From Geobacillus genomosp. 3 (GTDB taxonomy: Bacteria > Bacillota > Bacilli > Bacillales > Anoxybacillaceae), in the NCBI RefSeq assembly GCF_000445995.2, contig NC_022080.4, positions 2,008,001 through 2,072,000 on the forward strand: a stretch of DNA of 64,000 nucleotides, in the 5' to 3' direction. The translations under genes and the position numbers were made by a program. Under the pieces are notes generated by a model. That model was given only the letters and a program-made list of their open reading frames with translations. It had not been told where the DNA came from and searched no databases. This document shows positions 8,869-17,748 of this stretch, piece by piece; the first letter of the stretch is position 1, and each line of letters opens with the position of its first letter.

Positions 8869-9930
8869 TTAATTTTGACTAGTCTCTTGGGCTTTTTGCA
8901 GAACCTCTGGGTCGATCTCCTTGCTCCACTTATCAAATACTGGTTGCAAAACATCCGTAAACTTTTGGCGTTCTCCATCTGTTAGATTATGAATTTTTAT
9001 TTTTCCCTCTTTTTCCATTTGATCCAAGGCTTCTTTTTCTAGTTTGGCCTCTAATTCACGCCCTATCTCAGCCGAAGTCTTGGCAGCCTCCATAAACAAC
9101 TCCTTTGTTTTTGCGTCAAGTTTATCCCACCAGGTTTTACTCGCCACTAGAATATACTCAGAACGTGCATGGCCGCTTAAAGTTAAGTATTTTTGTACTT
9201 CCGGATATCGCTGGGTTTGAATATTCACCAAACTATTTTCCTGTCCGTCCACTGTTCCTAATTGCAATGCTTGATATGTTTCATTAAAAGCGATTTTAGC
9301 CGATGAAGCTCCTAATGCTGCATACACCTCATTAATAATTGTTCCTCCATGGGTGCGAATTTTCAGACCCTTGAGGTCAGCTGGATCATCGATCTCAACC
9401 TTATTGTTCGTGATATGTTTGAAACCGTTCGGCCAGAACCCTAAACCGATCATCCCATATTGGTCTAACTTATCTAATAGTTTTTTTCCACCTTCCCCAT
9501 CTTCAAAACTATATAATGCTTGACTGTCTTTAAACACAAACGGCAGATCGAAAATTTCGAACGACTTCTCAAATCCGCTTAATTTGGCAGATGACGGCGC
9601 TATAATTTGGACGTTATTTGCTTGCAGGGCCTCAATTTCATTATCATCACCGTATAATTGCCCAGATGGAAAGACTTTTACCTGAATTGCCCCATTACTT
9701 TTGGACTCAACAACTTCCTTAAATTTCAATGCCGCTTGGCCCTTTGGCGTGTTTTCGGCTGCCACATGCGAGAACATAACTGTCATCTTTGGATAACCAT
9801 TGCCACCCTTTTTTGCGTTGTCGGACGAGCTATTACTACTGTTACTAGACGAACACCCAAACAACAAAGCGCTCAATAAGGCAATAAACAGAATTAGACA
9901 GGTAGGTTTCAAGATCAGTTTTCTTCTCAT
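8869..9930 (-). CDS. dctP: TRAP transporter substrate-binding lipoprotein (DctP family)
   Basis: The 353-residue product starts with a lipoprotein signal (LLSALLFGCSS, lipidated Cys near residue 26) and a serine-rich linker. The mature part has the DctP fold: KMTVMFSHVAAENTPKGQAA near residue 48 and the acid-binding segment DLKGLKIRTHGGTIINEVYAALG, whose Arg binds a substrate carboxylate in this family. It is anchored outside the membrane and hands ligand to DctQ/DctM. GGGGGAA and GAGGAAA sites lie before the ATG. A cre-like sequence 39 bp upstream and an IS982-family element 147 bp upstream mean that transcription may now depend on a promoter in the short remaining leader or in the element. 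Confidence 0.93.
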   Translation of the reverse strand: MRRKLILKPTCLILFIALLSALLFGCSSSNSSNSSSDNAKKGGNGYPKMTVMFSHVAAENTPKGQAALKFKEVVESKSNGAIQVKVFPSGQLYGDDNEIEALQANNVQIIAPSSAKLSGFEKSFEIFDLPFVFKDSQALYSFEDGEGGKKLLDKLDQYGMIGLGFWPNGFKHITNNKVEIDDPADLKGLKIRTHGGTIINEVYAALGASSAKIAFNETYQALQLGTVDGQENSLVNIQTQRYPEVQKYLTLSGHARSEYILVASKTWWDKLDAKTKELFMEAAKTSAEIGRELEAKLEKEALDQMEKEGKIKIHNLTDGERQKFTDVLQPVFDKWSKEIDPEVLQKAQETSQN

Positions 9931-9968
9931 TTTCCTCGATTCCCCCTTGGAATTATTTTCAAATATAA

Positions 9969-9982
9969 TGATAGCGTTTTCT
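9969..9982. promoter_or_regulatory. Candidate catabolite-responsive element (cre) before dctP
   Basis: Read on the minus strand the 14 bases match the CcpA consensus TGWAANCGNTNWCA at every position but the first. The position between the likely promoter and dctP start fits repression by CcpA in the presence of preferred sugars. Confidence 0.6.
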
Positions 9983-10077
9983 AAAAATTCACCACTCCTC
10001 CCAAAAAAAACTTTTCTGACTGTTCTGTCTTTAATTATACAAAATCGTTAGACATAGATTAAATATATAATTTTTAT

Positions 10078-11078
10078 ACCCGTGGTGCTAGTTGAGCTTT
10101 AGCGCTCAACTAGCCCAAGTGTAACCAGGGAATAAGCTAACAATATACCGTCTAGTGCCACTTCAAATCCGATAATCGAATTGGCTCGGATCCCCGTGAT
10201 GCGATAGTGGTCAACCAGAACCGAGAACACCGTCTCGATCACTTTGCGTTTTTGTTGGATCCACTGCTCCCATGTCTCAGACGCACGATGTTTCTGGTTT
10301 TTTCGAGACGGAGTCCAAAGCGCCATTTGGTATTCTTCGTACAGCCTTTTTTGCAAGTCACGGCTAATAAATCCTTTGTCCCCAAAGTTATACGGGTGGG
10401 GAATTTGGGTCATCACGCTTTCGGCTGCGATTCGATCGTGGCAAGATGCTTCCGTCACCACATACCCCATTGGCAGCCCTTGATCGGTCACTTGAAGGTG
10501 CAGCTTCAACCCGTAGTACCATTGCTTTTTGGAAGCGCAATACCCGATGTCGGCGATCTCTTGAAACCGTTTGACGCGATGCATTCTTGCCGTATGGCAC
10601 AATGGGAGCGGCAAGCTGTCCACGACGGCATAGGCATGATGTTGGCCGCGTTTTGCCAACTCATGGCGGATCCATTTGATAGCGAAGCCAAGCGCCCGGC
10701 AGCGGCGGTTATACCGGGAACGTTCGAGAAACGAGCCGTTTGTGAACAAATTTCCCGTGACAAAACGATGCCACGCCCGTTCAGAAGTAAAACCGAGCAG
10801 CTTTCCTAAAAGATGAATGGCGATGATGACAGCGTCCTCTTGCTTGACCAAATGGCGATTTCGACGATGAAGATGCACCTGAATGCATGAAAGTTGAGCA
10901 GAAACAAAAACGAAAATGGCGGCATATTGCTTTTGAATCTTGGCCCGATCTGTAGTAAAATGAAAGTGCTCTTGCATAGGGATCCTCCTTTTTAATGGTT
11001 GGTTGCACTTTCATTTTAAGGGGATCCTCATGCAAGGGCTATTTTTATGCTTGTTTGAGTTTATCTAGCACCACGGGT
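10078..11078 (-). mobile_element. IS982-family insertion sequence, complete
   Basis: The 1001-bp element has perfect 14-bp terminal inverted repeats (ACCCGTGGTGCTAG at 10078-10091, complement at 11065-11078) and a 7-bp target duplication TTTTTAT (10071-10077 and 11079-11085). It contains one transposase gene. It sits between dctP and prpF and so separates the two parts of the tricarballylate gene set. The presence of intact ends and target duplication suggests a recent insertion. Confidence 0.95.
10099..10977 (-). CDS. IS982-family transposase (DDE)
   Basis: The 292-residue product matches the IS982 family: VVDSLPLPLCHTARMHR (first catalytic Asp) near residue 117, KKQWYYGLKLHLQVTDQGLP with a second acidic site near 150, FGDKGFISRDLQKRLYEE near 192, and a C-terminal RKVIETVFSVLVDHYRITGI holding the catalytic Glu. 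AAGGAGGATCCCT precedes the ATG at 10977. The length and frame are intact, so it may be active. Opposite-strand open frames here are shadows. Confidence 0.93.
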   Translation of the reverse strand: MQEHFHFTTDRAKIQKQYAAIFVFVSAQLSCIQVHLHRRNRHLVKQEDAVIIAIHLLGKLLGFTSERAWHRFVTGNLFTNGSFLERSRYNRRCRALGFAIKWIRHELAKRGQHHAYAVVDSLPLPLCHTARMHRVKRFQEIADIGYCASKKQWYYGLKLHLQVTDQGLPMGYVVTEASCHDRIAAESVMTQIPHPYNFGDKGFISRDLQKRLYEEYQMALWTPSRKNQKHRASETWEQWIQQKRKVIETVFSVLVDHYRITGIRANSIIGFEVALDGILLAYSLVTLGLVER

Positions 11079-11085
11079 TTTTTAT

Positions 11086-11560
11086 GTAACATCATAAAAA
11101 ATATTAATGTTCACATTTCCTTAGGAAATGATTGATCATTTATACGACATTGCCTTGCCAAATGGCCTTTGCTACTTAAGTTCTCAAGCATCCACATAGA
11201 TATAACCAAACGCTAGAGAAGCATTTGCTCTATAAAAAATATCAGCTACGGTCATCCACTTTGATAAAAGACTTATCTCCAAATACCATCAGGGCATGAA
11301 AGCTCTAAATACCCCAATAGAAGAATTAAGTTAACGCTTTTTAGTCAAATTTAACAATTTAATCCGCAAGTATCGTTCCTTCTAACAGAAATGTTTTCCT
11401 TAACCTTTCTCATGCATTAAGGGTTTATTCTCGAAATCCTTGCAAAAAGTCCTCCCCGCAATCAGGGAATAGAAATACCCGAAAGAGTATAATCCCCTCC
11501 GAAATAACCTCTAGTTATCCCTCACCCTGTTGCCTTAATTCCATAATTCGTATCCAATAA
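11086..11560. other. AT-rich non-coding stretch between IS982 and the repeat array
   Basis: About 475 bases with no supported gene on either strand. The only clear structure is a 7-bp inverted repeat CATTTCC/GGAAATG at 11116-11132. It probably represents the original prpF-dctP spacer or decayed DNA. Confidence 0.55.
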
Positions 11561-11566
11561 ACAAAA

Positions 11567-11834
11567 AACATCCATGAGTAAGCTTTTACTCGCCACCCAA
11601 GCATGAAAATAACCGCTCATGGATTCATTATTTTCACAGAAAACATCCATGAGTAAGCTTTTACTCGCCACCCAAGCATGAAAATAACCGCTCATGGATT
11701 CATTATTTTCACAGAAAACATCCATGAGTAAGCTTTTACTCGCCACCCAAGCATGAAAATAACCGCTCATGGATTCATTATTTTCACAGAAAACATCCAT
11801 GAGTAAATTTTACTCCCCACCCAGGCATGAAAAT
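11567..11834. repeat. Left 75-bp tandem repeat array (three copies plus one diverged)
   Basis: Copies begin with AACATCCATGAG at 11567, 11642, 11717 and 11792, an exact 75-bp period. The first three are identical. The fourth differs at several sites and breaks off at GCATGAAAAT where the IS110-family element starts. Each unit contains two nested inverted repeats: ATCCATGAG with CTCATGGAT, and GAGTAA with TTACTC. Because 75 is a multiple of three, a spurious protein of 25-residue repeats is readable on the minus strand. Confidence 0.95.
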
Positions 11835-11849
11835 CCATCTCTCCTTCCA

Positions 11850-12045
11850 TAATGGAGGATGAACGCAAACAGTTTGGAAAGACGTGCTTTTTAATGGTGG
11901 TTCGACCCTGTACAAAAAACTGTTTGAGTCCATTTGGTGTTCCACCCATTGTAAGCCCTTTTCATTTGGAAAAGGTGACTACGAACAGAAAAATGCCTAA
12001 CGAACAAGTGGACTCACTGTTTGCGAATTCATCAATGGAAGGAGT
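11850..12045 (+). ncRNA. Candidate bridge-RNA region 5' of the second IS110-family transposase
   Basis: In the IS110 branch the bridge RNA is encoded in the left non-coding end. This interval is the only sizeable untranslated stretch in the element and ends just before the AAGGAG site of the transposase. It contains short pairings such as CTTTTCATTTGGAAAAG near 11958-11974. The assignment rests on element architecture. Confidence 0.35.
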
Positions 12046-12052
12046 CCGGATC

Positions 12053-13189
12053 ATGGATGTGCTTTATCATCGTTGCGCAGGTTTAGATGTTCATGCCAAA
12101 ACGATTGTCGTTTGTGCGCTTTGGGGAGAAGAAGACCACATTCAAAAGGAGATCGAAACGTTTTCGACGTTTACCAAAGACTTGTTTCGCCTCCTGAAAT
12201 GGCTCGAGGATCGAGAAATCACTCATCTAGCGATGGAGAGTACGGGGGTTTACTGGAAACCGGTCTTTAACATTTTAGAGGACTACTTTGACATTACCTT
12301 GGCCAACGCTCAGCGAATCAAGAATGTCCCAGGGAGAAAAACGGATGTATCCGATGCGGAATGGATCGCTAAATTATTGCGTTATGGACTGATTGAAAAG
12401 AGTTTTGTGCCACCCGCGCCAATTCGAGAATTGCGGGACTTGACCCGTTTACGCAAAAAGTGGGTGGGTCAATTGATTGCGGAAAAAAACCGAATTCATA
12501 AAGTATTGGAGTGTTCCAATATCAAGCTGGGTACGGTGATTTCCGACATCTTCGGAGTATCGGGCCGAAAACTCTTGACCCGTTTAATGGAACAGGGGTA
12601 CATCGAAGAAGCCGATATCGACGCTTGCCTTCACGGAAGAATGAAAGGGAAAAAGCAACAAATTCAGGAATCGCTCTTTGGGACATTAACCGAACATGAG
12701 TTGTTCATGATTCGCCAATCGTGGAAGCACATCGAGTATTTGGAAAGCTTGATTCAGGAGATGGACCAACGCATCGACCATCTCTTACAACCGTATCAAC
12801 AGGAAGTGGATCTTCTGATGACGATTCCTGGAGTGAAAAAGGAAACCGCCGCCGTCATCATCGCCGAAATCGGAGTGGATATGGGACAGTTCCCGACACC
12901 GCAGCGCCTCGCTTCTTGGGCTGGGGTGGCCCCGGGAAATCACGAAAGCGCTGGAAAACGCAAAAGTACACGAACGGTAAAGGGTAATCCTCATATTAAA
13001 TCCGCGTTATGCGAGGCGGCATGGGCGTTATCCCGATGCAGGAATCAACCGTTGGCGGCGAAATTTTGGTCATTGGCGGCTCGCCGGGGAAAGAAAAAAG
13101 CACTCGTTGCGATCGCGCACCGAATGCTTGTCACCATTTACTGCATGCTTTCCCGAAAAGAACCGTTTTGGGGACCACAAGTAAGTTAG
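12053..13189 (+). CDS. IS110-family transposase (DEDD recombinase)
   Basis: The 378-residue product is read from an ATG at 12053, 8 nt behind AAGGAG. An earlier in-frame ATG at 11852 would add 67 residues of element leader and is rejected. DEDD motifs are visible: CAGLDVHAKTIVVCAL near residue 9, LAMESTGVYWKP near 62 and GRKTDVSDAEWIAKLL near 98. The C-terminal serine domain reads LASWAGVAPGNHESAGKRKS near 285. It is only distantly similar to the transposase at 5012-6295. Length and frame are normal, so it may be active. Confidence 0.92.
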   Translation: MDVLYHRCAGLDVHAKTIVVCALWGEEDHIQKEIETFSTFTKDLFRLLKWLEDREITHLAMESTGVYWKPVFNILEDYFDITLANAQRIKNVPGRKTDVSDAEWIAKLLRYGLIEKSFVPPAPIRELRDLTRLRKKWVGQLIAEKNRIHKVLECSNIKLGTVISDIFGVSGRKLLTRLMEQGYIEEADIDACLHGRMKGKKQQIQESLFGTLTEHELFMIRQSWKHIEYLESLIQEMDQRIDHLLQPYQQEVDLLMTIPGVKKETAAVIIAEIGVDMGQFPTPQRLASWAGVAPGNHESAGKRKSTRTVKGNPHIKSALCEAAWALSRCRNQPLAAKFWSLAARRGKKKALVAIAHRMLVTIYCMLSRKEPFWGPQVS

Positions 13190-13325
13190 TATAGCCAAAA
13201 TGAATACAGAATATACGAGATGCCTAAAAATAAGGCACCTCTGCTTTCCTGTTGTCTTTTTTGGCCATTTGTAGTGTATCCAAACTGATCACAGGATATA
13301 CAGAGTTGACCGGGTTTTATGGATT

Positions 13326-13710
13326 TTCACAGAAAACATCCATGAGTAAGCTTTTACTCGCCACCCAAGCATGAAAATAACCGCTCATGGATTCATTATT
13401 TTCACAGAAAACATCCATGAGTAAGCTTTTACTCGCCACCCAAGCATGAAAATAACCGCTCATGGATTCATTATTTTCACAGAAAACATCCATGAGTAAG
13501 CTTTTACTCGCCACCCAAGCATGAAAATAACCGCTCATGGATTCATTATTTTCACAGAAAACATCCATGAGTAAGCTTTTACTCGCCACCCAAGCATGAA
13601 AATAACCGCTCATGGATTCATTATTTTCACAGAAAACATCCATGAGTAAGCTTTTACTCGCCACCCAAGCATGAAAATAACCGCTCATGGATTCATTATT
13701 TTCACAGAAA
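13326..13710. repeat. Right 75-bp tandem repeat array (five identical copies)
   Basis: Units begin at 13335, 13410, 13485, 13560 and 13635 and are identical to the first three units of the left array. There are no variable spacers. The array ends at CACAGAAA followed by A-rich sequence before a terminator-like hairpin. Confidence 0.95.
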
Positions 13711-13770
13711 AAAAAGACAGCAAGCGCCGGAGGGAAATCCTCCCTATTGCCCGCCGTACTATCCTAAGAG
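13708..13770 (-). terminator. Probable terminator downstream of prpF
   Basis: GGAGG and CCTCC form a short stem (about 13732-13747) inside a longer imperfect pairing. On the minus strand it is followed by a run of eight T at 13708-13716. Confidence 0.5.
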
Positions 13771-13810
13771 ATAATTTTTCTCAAAAAACAATGAATCAAT
13801 TATTGTAATG

Positions 13811-14971
13811 TTAGGCTTCTCCATTAAATAAAGCTATCGGTACAACAGAGTAGCCTTCCATAATCCTTCTGGCAGTGCGTCCAATGGCCGCACGTTTCAC
13901 CCGATACTCCCCATTCTCTCCTATAACAATTGCCTCAACCTCTATAATACCTGTCGGATGGCCAATCTTAACTGGTCCTTTATGACCAGAGAGAATATCG
14001 TGTACAACCGTCCCTGGTATTTGGCTAGCTGTAGCTAACGCAATAGCTCCGCTAACAGCAAAAGCCGGATGCAATGTCCCCATAGCAATATACCGCCCAA
14101 TAATATGAATATCGTTGGCAGAGATGATTTGTTTTTCACTCGATACATAGCTCTTGCGTTTGGCGATGACACATATCTTAGGCAACGCATGAGTAAACGG
14201 ACTTGGATTATCGTCCGGATCGATTAAACCTATTTGTTTTCCAATCTTCACACGGATTTCTTCTAGAACATCGAGAAGATCCTTTTTATTGAAATCTTTA
14301 CCCACTTCTGTACCTTCAATACCCATTTGATCTGCTTTTACAAAAATAAGGGTATTAGCAGAATCGACTACAGACACTTCGATCTCCTTGCCCGAAGAAA
14401 GCCTGATCTTATCTTTCACATCACCTGTCGGTAACACTTTCCCAGTGATGGCTCCCCCAGAGTCTAAAAAATTTACACTAATCTTAGATGCAACCCCTAA
14501 CACCCCAGAAATTGAGAAGTCTCCCTCGTAGACAATCTCTCCATTTTTAACTGGGACTTCTACTTCTATAATTTTATTTGTGTTAGTATTGAAGATTCTG
14601 ACAACGGTATAAGGTTCTGTAATTTTACAAAACCCCTCCTCAACTGCATATAGCCCAACTGCTGCTGCCATATTTCCGCATGTAGGTGTATAATCAATTA
14701 CTTCTTTAGTCACACTTACCTGTCCAAATGTATAGATAATATCAACGTTTTCCTGTTCAGATTTTCGAATTAGCGCTAATTTACTCGTTGTAGGTGATCC
14801 TCCACCAATACCATCTATTTGTAATGGATTAGGACTACCATAAATCTTTAAAATGACTTTGTCACGCGTTTCCGTATCCTTTGGCAAATGTTTCTCGTCA
14901 ATGATTAACCCCTTGCTAGTGCCTCCCCTCATATAAACACACGGTATTCTGACTAATGATTGCCCAGCCAA
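13811..14971 (-). CDS. prpF: PrpF-family isomerase (aconitate isomerase-like)
   Basis: The 386-residue product has the PrpF/DUF453 pattern: RIPCVYMRGGTSKGLII at the N terminus, GGGSPTTSKLALI near residue 58, and PTCGNMAAAVG near 93 with the catalytic-type Cys. PrpF proteins belong to the diaminopimelate-epimerase-like fold and interconvert cis- and trans-aconitate or methylaconitate. A TTG at 14971 lies 7 nt after GGGAGGGAG, while an upstream ATG at 15004 overlaps that site, so the TTG start is preferred. It follows tcuB in the same direction after about 185 bp. With TcuA making cis-aconitate, it may let cells use trans-aconitate or protect against it. Confidence 0.85.
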   Translation of the reverse strand: MAGQSLVRIPCVYMRGGTSKGLIIDEKHLPKDTETRDKVILKIYGSPNPLQIDGIGGGSPTTSKLALIRKSEQENVDIIYTFGQVSVTKEVIDYTPTCGNMAAAVGLYAVEEGFCKITEPYTVVRIFNTNTNKIIEVEVPVKNGEIVYEGDFSISGVLGVASKISVNFLDSGGAITGKVLPTGDVKDKIRLSSGKEIEVSVVDSANTLIFVKADQMGIEGTEVGKDFNKKDLLDVLEEIRVKIGKQIGLIDPDDNPSPFTHALPKICVIAKRKSYVSSEKQIISANDIHIIGRYIAMGTLHPAFAVSGAIALATASQIPGTVVHDILSGHKGPVKIGHPTGIIEVEAIVIGENGEYRVKRAAIGRTARRIMEGYSVVPIALFNGEA

Positions 14972-15156
14972 GAGCGAACTCCCTCCCCATAGACATATGC
15001 CCATATCAAGAGTATACGCTTGTAATATATGTTACATTTATTGGAATATATTGCATAATAAAGGTACAGTTTTGCTCCCATTACTGAATACTTTTTTACC
15101 GTAGTGAAGAACACATTTATTCCTCAACTTTACTGGAAATACAAGTATATTTCACG

Positions 15157-16350
15157 TTAATTATTTATTTTTATCCCTTTTTGTACGACCAATGGTTGTT
15201 TGGCCTTTTGAACCACTCTTGTTTCCCTTTCCACTCGCTCCTCTTGGGCATAGTTAACTAAAGATAAAAATCGATAAACAAAATGGGCAAATTTCGAGTA
15301 AGGTGCTGTAAAGAATAGAGTTGCAACACTTGCTAAATGAATAGACAACCAAAATCCCATTAAGACTGTTTCACGAAAACCTAATACGAGCATCCCGGTC
15401 AGTGCAACGAATAACAAAGCAACGGAAAAAGTGCTGCCTTTTTTGACAGAAAATTCATCATCAACCTCTTTATCTGTCTTAGTTTTCAAATACAGTAGGC
15501 CGATAAGTCCGATAATCATCATAATTCCACCAACGGTACCTAAAATAACGACTGGATGAAACACTGGATACGGTGCCGGAACGTGTAGAACATGATCATA
15601 AAATGCTGCTAAAGTCGTAGAGGCGAAGTCAAGCAAAAATCCATAGCCAACCAAATGATGCAACCATCTACGGTTTGCCGCCGGCTTTTCTGTTGGATAC
15701 GTACAACCGGCACCACCACCATCAAGATAACGAAGACTCATGGCGTATTTTATTGCAGTAATAATATCTTTCCATGCAACTTTATCCGTCTTTGAAGATC
15801 GTATATCACGCCAGTATCTAATCGCACCGATAAGCCAACCTACAACCATCCATAAGCCTAAAATAGTAAACACGCTAATCATGACGCCTTTCGGAATAAT
15901 TTCATAGAATGATCCTTCCCCTGTATAGCGTTCGAAGGTACCTGAAATCCCGTTTTTGACAAAAGCACCTCCGACAAATACCAAAATGGAAACAATAAAT
16001 ACAATCCAAAAACCCGTTAGCTTTTCACCCATCAATTTTGCTAATGAACTTGGCCATGCGTATTTCACATACGTTTCCTCTCGAATTTTCGCAAACGTCT
16101 TCGGTGGGTTGATGCCGAATTCATGAGGAGTCGTAAATGGGCAGGCATAATAGCAATCACGACAGTCATGACACAAATTAGCTAAATATTTCATATCATT
16201 ATCACTAAATTCACGGCGCCATTCAATTGCCCGCCATACAGCGCAAAAACCTTCACAATAGCGGCAAGCGTTACATAACTCCATTTGTCTCTTTCCATCT
16301 TCGTATAGCTCTCTTATTTTTTGATTTTTAGTTTCCTTACTTAACTGCAT
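15157..16350 (-). CDS. tcuB: TcuB, tricarballylate utilisation iron-sulfur membrane protein
   Basis: The product has 397 residues. Two cysteine clusters near the N terminus (CNACRYCEGFC near residue 27 and CHDCRDCYYACPF near 61) would bind 4Fe-4S centres. About six membrane helices follow, with histidines such as RRWLHHLVGYGFLLDF suited to haem or quinone contact. TcuB re-oxidises the flavin of TcuA and passes electrons to the membrane. The ATG at 16350 sits behind GGGAGG and overlaps tcuA by 14 nt, so the two are co-translated. An ATG at 16371 would also be in frame but precedes the ribosome site. Confidence 0.92.
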   Translation of the reverse strand: MQLSKETKNQKIRELYEDGKRQMELCNACRYCEGFCAVWRAIEWRREFSDNDMKYLANLCHDCRDCYYACPFTTPHEFGINPPKTFAKIREETYVKYAWPSSLAKLMGEKLTGFWIVFIVSILVFVGGAFVKNGISGTFERYTGEGSFYEIIPKGVMISVFTILGLWMVVGWLIGAIRYWRDIRSSKTDKVAWKDIITAIKYAMSLRYLDGGGAGCTYPTEKPAANRRWLHHLVGYGFLLDFASTTLAAFYDHVLHVPAPYPVFHPVVILGTVGGIMMIIGLIGLLYLKTKTDKEVDDEFSVKKGSTFSVALLFVALTGMLVLGFRETVLMGFWLSIHLASVATLFFTAPYSKFAHFVYRFLSLVNYAQEERVERETRVVQKAKQPLVVQKGIKINN

Positions 16351-17719
16351 ACGCTGCTTCCCTCCCTGCAATTCTTCCTAGGGTGGCACCTAGTGTAAGC
16401 CCAAATCCTGCTAAATATCCACGCCGAAGGACATTTCCAGAGGCAATTTCTCCACAAGCAAACATATTTTCTGCTAACCGCCCATCTTTCATCATCATTC
16501 TTGCTTGTTCATTCACCTTCACTCCTAAATAGGTAAAAGTAATACCGGCTTTTAATGGATAAGCATAATATGGCGGTGTATCGATCTTTAAAGCCCAGTG
16601 GCTTTTCCTTGGTGTCAGTCCCTCTGTTGTACAGTTATCTAATTCTGCCGGGTTAAAGTCTCCCGGCCGTACAGCAGCATTATATTCTGCAACCGTTGCT
16701 TCGACGGCATTGGGGTCTAATCCTAATTTTTCTGCCAACTCTCTTATGGATTGCGCTTTTTCCGGCTTCCACACAGAAGGCATAAATTTTCCTAACACTT
16801 TACTATCAAAAATCGAATATGCGATTTGACCAGGCTGTCTTGCAATCAAACCTCCCCAAATGGCGTAACGTTTCGGCCAAAAATCCTCTCCCTCATCATA
16901 AAATCTCTTGCCATGTTTATTCACAACAATACCGAAAGGTACGCTATCCAAGCGTGTAACAATTCCCCCATCAAACTTTGGCGCTCTTCCATCTACCGCA
17001 ACGGCGTGAAAAGCATCTTCCTCTCCCACCTTTTCGACACCTTTATTTAGGAGAAGTTCTAACACATTCCCTTGATTATAAGGAGTTCCACGGATAATAA
17101 AGTTATCGGCCGCATCTCCCCAATATCTTCTATGCCATTCAATATTGGCCTCGAAACCGCCGGAAGCGACAATCACCATTTTGGATCTTACTGTAATATA
17201 CTCACCGTTCCTTTTGATGGTAGCTGACTTAAATACGTTCCTATCAATATCCATATCCACTAACATGGCCTCATACCAAATTTCAATGCCCTTTGCTTCA
17301 GCGGTATGATAATACGAATTCATCATCGCCTTACCGCCACCAAGTTGAAAAATGTTAGTACGACCTAGATGAAGCGTCCCAGATAATGTTGGCTGCCATC
17401 GAATCCCTTGGCTAGACAACCAGCTAGGCAGCTCCTCCGAATTACAAACTATTAATTTGGCGAGGTTTTCGTTAATTTCTCCGCCTGCGACTTTTTTTAA
17501 ATCTTCCAAAAATTCATCTTCCAAATAAGTGCCGATCATATATTCACTTGGACGCGTATGCATAACCCGAAAGTCCCGTGTATGTCTGCTGTTGCCGCCG
17601 CGGTAAAACTTTGGCGCTCGCTCGACAACGAGCACTCTCCTCGCTCCATGATCGCGCGCCGATAAAGCAGCGCTCATTGCCGCATTTCCTCCCCCAACCA
17701 CTAAAACATCGGTTTCCAT
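16337..17719 (-). CDS. tcuA: TcuA, FAD-dependent tricarballylate dehydrogenase
   Basis: The 460-residue flavoprotein opens with METDVLVVGGGNAAMSAALS, a dinucleotide-binding fold with GxGxxA-type motif, and has the succinate dehydrogenase/fumarate reductase layout. It includes YRGGNSRHTRDFR near residue 40 and the C-terminal GEIASGNVLRRGYLAGFGLT segment. It oxidises tricarballylate to cis-aconitate. The start at 17719 follows GAAGAGGGG by 6 nt; an ATG at 17737 precedes the ribosome site. It is the first gene of the tcuA-tcuB pair, with an AT-rich leader holding a 10-bp inverted repeat that may bind the LysR regulator. Confidence 0.92.
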   Translation of the reverse strand: METDVLVVGGGNAAMSAALSARDHGARRVLVVERAPKFYRGGNSRHTRDFRVMHTRPSEYMIGTYLEDEFLEDLKKVAGGEINENLAKLIVCNSEELPSWLSSQGIRWQPTLSGTLHLGRTNIFQLGGGKAMMNSYYHTAEAKGIEIWYEAMLVDMDIDRNVFKSATIKRNGEYITVRSKMVIVASGGFEANIEWHRRYWGDAADNFIIRGTPYNQGNVLELLLNKGVEKVGEEDAFHAVAVDGRAPKFDGGIVTRLDSVPFGIVVNKHGKRFYDEGEDFWPKRYAIWGGLIARQPGQIAYSIFDSKVLGKFMPSVWKPEKAQSIRELAEKLGLDPNAVEATVAEYNAAVRPGDFNPAELDNCTTEGLTPRKSHWALKIDTPPYYAYPLKAGITFTYLGVKVNEQARMMMKDGRLAENMFACGEIASGNVLRRGYLAGFGLTLGATLGRIAGREAAYAVK

Positions 17720-17748
17720 GTGCAACCCCTCTTCCAAGTATTTTCAAA

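Larger units (their letters stand above)
11834..13325 (+). mobile_element. Second IS110-family element, nested between the 75-bp repeat arrays
   Basis: The element lies where the repeat consensus is broken: after GCATGAAAAT on the left and before TTTTCACAGAAAACATCC on the right. The ends are therefore about 11834 and 13318-13325. It carries a transposase at 12053-13189. In contrast with the element at 4.6 kb, the longer non-coding part (about 220 bp) is upstream of the transposase, which is the IS110-proper layout. No terminal inverted repeats or target duplication are apparent, as usual for this family. Confidence 0.75.

Noticed and set aside
11522..11800. Protein of 25-residue repeats on the minus strand (also 13317-13688)
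   Set aside because: It arises because the DNA repeat is 75 bp, a multiple of three; no ribosome site or promoter is present.
11567..13710. CRISPR array
   Set aside because: The 75-bp units follow one another without variable spacers, and no cas genes are present.
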